Source: Puccinellia tenuiflora
Lineage: Eukaryota; Streptophyta; Magnoliopsida; Poales; Poaceae
DNA length: 64,000 bases
NCBI GenBank assembly: GCA_012064385.1
Contig: QRDG01000028.1
Coordinates: 59,261-123,260, forward strand
Reading direction: 5' to 3'
Below the pieces are notes generated by a model that was not told the DNA's origin, ran no database searches, and saw only the letters and a list, made by a program, of their open reading frames with translations. Below, piece after piece: positions 60,680-64,000 of this stretch (position 1 is the stretch's first letter; each line of letters begins with the position of its first letter). A program made the translations under genes and the position numbers.

Positions 60680-61688
60680 AATGTTCCTCGGATAGAAGGC
60701 TCACACCTTGTTTCGCACGAGGTGTTTGTTGTGTAATATCTGTTGTAGCGGCTCTGCCATGAGAAGTTTATTTAATTCTAGTGTCTGTCTGTAATGTGAT
60801 TGTTAGATTAGTTCAAGAGCCTTGTGTAAAGTGGTTTTTATGCCCAGGTCAGATCACCAGAATGTAGTGTTGTAACTTGTAACAATGTTGTTTGAGTTGT
60901 AGTGTTGTAATGCAAAAAGACATCTTGCCTCATTTCGTGCCCTGTTGAGTGATAAACTGTGCAAAGCAACATGGCATGGATATAATGAGGTAGTTTACAT
61001 ACCCAATTTCTTCTGAAGAGAAGACATCAGCTATTGTGAACGCAAAGTCCGGTTGCGGGAAAATGCCGAGGGCGTTTTAACAAATAACGCCTTATTGAAT
61101 TCAATCTGCCAACGTTGCTGTGGAGTAGTATGTGGTTCATTACATATCTGTGTATGTATTCCCAATTTGGCTTTCTGAAGTAATCGAACCACAATCTGTT
61201 AGTAAATGAAATTCTTAAGCGAACATTTGAGAGATAATTTCAGCTGTTATTTAATCTTTACTAGCTGTCCAGTGTTCTTTGTTGATTGTTAGATTCTGGT
61301 CCAGAAGATATCTGCAACCGCTGTCGGCACACATCCATTCTTTCCAACTAGGCCAATTGCATATATGATCCATACAAGGTCAGTCAATCTCCTCTACTTG
61401 CATCCATAGTTGGATACAAAAAATCAATAATGTACACAAGCTATCTGTAGCATCAAGTATTAACTTCCTGGACAGAGTCTTGGAAAGAACTGTCCTAGTC
61501 ACCATTTGAACGTTATCTGGATCTGGCGTGGTCGAGTGGAGCGGATCAGGCCCTTTGCGCCTAAACAATGAGATTTATTACCAACACGCCACGGTCTTAT
61601 CCTCTGATGAAGCTCTGCGTACGTGACAGATCAATCCGAGAAACGGACGAGGGTGGGTGATCATGACGGAGAATGACTTGGTGGCTCG
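60568..61688 (+). other. 3' UTR of trihelix-kinase gene with a 30-G run; intergenic
   Basis: 60649-60678 is an unbroken run of 30 G about 80 bases after the stop codon. The rest is AT-rich with no gene. It also holds the 3' end region of the opposing DUF7054 gene. Confidence 0.75.
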
Positions 61689-62461
61689 CTACATCGTCGG
61701 CCAGAACGGCATGTAGCGCAGCCAAGCTGGTGGTTCCCCTGCCGCCGTAGTTGCCTCCCTGCCGTCCCCGGCCATGCTTGCTCCGGCGGAGGAGCAGGAA
61801 GACGGGGCGGCGTTGGCGGTGGCCATGGTAGACCTGGGACACAGGAAGAAGCTTCGGGACCCTAGCTCCATCACCTTCTCCCTCGGGTCCAGACCTGAGC
61901 AATTAGTCCAAAACATTTGTTCACTTGCTGAATGATTACTACCGCGAGTTAATGCATCGTAAAAAATGGCCAATGGTTGCTGAGACCGACTTGACACGTT
62001 TCTCCAGGTGCAAGAAACATACCCTCCAAGCAGAACTGGGAGTAGTGCAGGCCGAAGGCCGCCGGGTCAGACGACGGCAGCAAGGGCCGCCTGCCTTCCT
62101 TGACGTAGAGCTCCACGGCGGCGGCCACGAGGTCCGCCACGTTCCACTCCGCTGACGCCATCACGTGCAGCGGCCACATGCTCCGCAGCACCGCCACGCT
62201 CACCAGCACCTTGCTCGGCGTCCTCCGAGCCGCCGGCTCTGGCTCCGGCATGGCGTCCGCGGCGCGGAAGCTCCTGCCCCTCACGCCGGCGAGCAAGTCC
62301 GGCTGCGTCTTGGGCCTCTGCTTCGGAAGCTGGTGCCTCTGCTCCGCCCCGCGCCCGTGGAACGACGCCGACCGCTGCCCCGGGCCTCGCACCAGCTGCT
62401 CCCGTCCAAGTCCTACCTCATGCCTTTGCCGGTCGCCGGAGCAGCTCGCGTGAGGAGGCAT
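61689..62461 (-). CDS. DUF7054 / At4g22758-like protein
   Basis: Two exons, 62461-62023 and 61894-61689, joined in phase (..CLEG | LDPREKVM..), 214 aa. The ATG at 62461 (MPPHASCSGD) is the first ATG in frame; an earlier GTG is not used. The N-terminal 100 residues are basic and poorly conserved except PKTQPDLLAGVRG. The core, KVLVSVAVLRSMWPLHVMAS, WNVADLVAAAVELYVKEGRRP, AFGLHYSQFCLEGLDPREKV and MELGSRSFFLCPR, has the ubiquitin-like pattern of DUF7054 proteins such as At4g22758. Role unknown to me. A minus-strand TTATATGG (62645-62652) about 185 bases upstream is a plausible TATA box. Confidence 0.88.
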
Positions 62462-63880
62462 CGCGCGCGCTGGTGGATGATCGGCAAGAACAGCCGCGGA
62501 ACAGCTCCGAAACTCCGGGCGATCAGACGGAGTGAGCACGGATCACGGTTGCCGGCGGGAAGATGCACGGGCACCGGACGGCGAAGTTGTCCATGCAGAG
62601 CAGAGCATGCCGTGTCCGTGTGGAGCTGCCGCTGATCCTATGGCCATATAAGGACGGGCCGGGACGAAGGCGAAACTGAGCCGCAATCAAAGCTAGTAGA
62701 ACCGAACTTTCAAAATCAGACGTGAGAAGCACAATCAAAGCGAGAACAAACTGGGACGTGACTTGTACCGGAGAAAAGGCGAGAACGGCACGGAAGATAT
62801 ATACACATGGAATCATTCTAACCATTTGCTTGTGTCAATAATTGGAGTAGCGAGCACCTCCCGTCCACACAAATAAATCCCATTTTATTTACTGTATTGA
62901 CGGTCACCTTTAAGGGCCTTTTATTACAAATAATGCAAGAATAAGAAGAAAAGATAGGATTGCGATGTCTTGCTTACTTTATGATTATTACTATTCCAAT
63001 ATTAAATTCCACTAGATTTTGCTTGATTACTGCATAGAAAAAAAAGGAATGCTTCCAAGAGTTTTGGGTCAACTATATTTTTTTCTGTAAAATATGGTAC
63101 ATAATAATCCCTACAAATGTCCTAAAGATTTATTTTTCGTGCAAAAAAAGATTTAATCTTACATTAAATAATTGGCGAAGGAAAAAATATAAAGATTCGG
63201 ATCTTCCATTTTTCTATAAAAAACCTTTGAATAAAAGGGGCCCCAACAGGGAGAGTGAATTTTGTGATCTCCAGAGAGCATGCCCCCTTTATATAAAGAA
63301 ATTCAAAAAACCGAGATAAAAACATTCAAAAATATAAAATAATCTGGCGTGTAGATATTACAATAAGTCATGTGCCAGGATATTTATGTGAAAAGAAAAT
63401 CTTTGATTTGCGGTCTCAGTTCAAAAGTAGAGAGCTAGATTAGTCTTTTAGAATTTGGAAAAGGCAAATAAATTGTGGTTTTCATAAAACCGAAATGCGA
63501 AAATGACACATGAGTTTTTTTTTGGGAAGAATGCTATCTTGGAGAGCGTGTCTCCTGAGCACATTTGAAAAGATCGTCCTAACATAATACGAGTAACATC
63601 GGTATATTATTTACATGATCGAGTGAATTCTAACTTTTATATCATGTTTGTTCATTTGTGACAGAGTTTACCCCATAGAGATATTTCTCTGCCACTTTTA
63701 CCCTGAGTTGTTTCATTTGTCAAGTATCGTCCCATTTAACATTTTTCACGTTTCTACTCGACTTGTCCCACTTGTTGGGGCAATGTGGTTGGTGATCTAG
63801 GTGCCAATTTGAAAGGGTAAATCTCAGCTAAGTTTGTACTCTCTACCCTGACGACCATATCAACATTCTCGCCCGCCCTA
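62462..63880. other. Promoter of DUF7054 gene and AT-rich intergenic DNA
   Basis: The first 200 bases should be the leader and promoter of the minus-strand gene. After about 62820 the DNA is AT-rich with no gene seen. Confidence 0.6.
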
Positions 63881-63895
63881 CAACCCGTCCCAACC

Positions 63896-64000
63896 TACTT
63901 AGGCTTCCAAAACTCAAAAGACAAAAAGCACCTATTTAGGTGCTTTTTGGCTTTTGTCCTTTGGCCAAAAGCCAAAGCCAAAGCCCAAACAACCCCCTTA
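63896..64000. mobile_element. Possible hAT-like MITE end at window edge
   Basis: Contains a hairpin AAAAAGCACCTA..TAGGTGCTTTTT (63926-63949) and repeated AAAGCCAAAG blocks; the minus strand from the edge reads GGGGTTGTTTGGGC, similar to many grass hAT MITE ends. Only part is in view. Confidence 0.35.

Overview
This is plant nuclear DNA, almost certainly from a grass. The signs are GC-rich 5' gene ends, short exons with GT-AG introns, large Ty3/gypsy elements with multi-kilobase LTRs, CACTA ends with the 'TTTGCCGAGTG' motif, Tourist/Harbinger and Stowaway MITEs, and zf-RVT/RNase H LINEs. I could not fix the species. There are no tRNA, rRNA or CRISPR features that I can support.

Left third (1-25.6 kb) is a nest of transposons. 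A Tekay-type chromovirus (8250-20582, minus strand, exact TSD CCCCA) sits inside the right-hand LTR of a related element with no recognisable gag or pol (1-8249, continuing at 20588). To the right are a 444-base assembly gap, a deleted pol copy fused to an LTR end through filler DNA (21622-23460), and the LTR and primer-binding site of a Tat-like element (about 23461-24839). That last element broke a reading frame inside a PIF/Harbinger-like element (24840-25574).

Middle (25.6-40.9 kb) is AT-rich intergenic DNA with many small or broken elements: a CACTA end, a complete non-autonomous hAT (TSD 7/8), a 197-bp foldback MITE, a probable solo LTR with an ATGTT TSD, a Stowaway MITE, a 5'-truncated LINE and a 1.44-kb Harbinger-like element carrying its own TATA box and a frameshifted ORF. 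Two diverged copies of a ~195-bp segment flank this tract.

Right third (40.9-62.5 kb) holds five host genes whose exons I could resolve: an OCTOPUS/DUF740-like protein (minus, 398 aa), a DUF1350 alpha/beta-hydrolase-like predicted plastid protein (minus, 10 exons, 450 aa), a UPF0496/DUF677 protein (plus, 415 aa) in divergent orientation to it across ~440 bp, a trihelix DNA-binding domain fused to a UMP/amino-acid kinase fold (plus, 7 exons, 497 aa), and a DUF7054 / At4g22758-like protein (minus, 2 exons, 214 aa). A decayed LINE lies between the UPF0496 and trihelix-kinase genes.

The genes do not form a pathway; the layout is an ordinary grass gene island beside a retrotransposon block. The most interesting items are the trihelix-kinase fusion with a partly eroded kinase site, the templated-filler deletion junction, the Pack-MULE-like insertion in an intron of the DUF1350 gene, and the ORF-bearing Harbinger-like elements.
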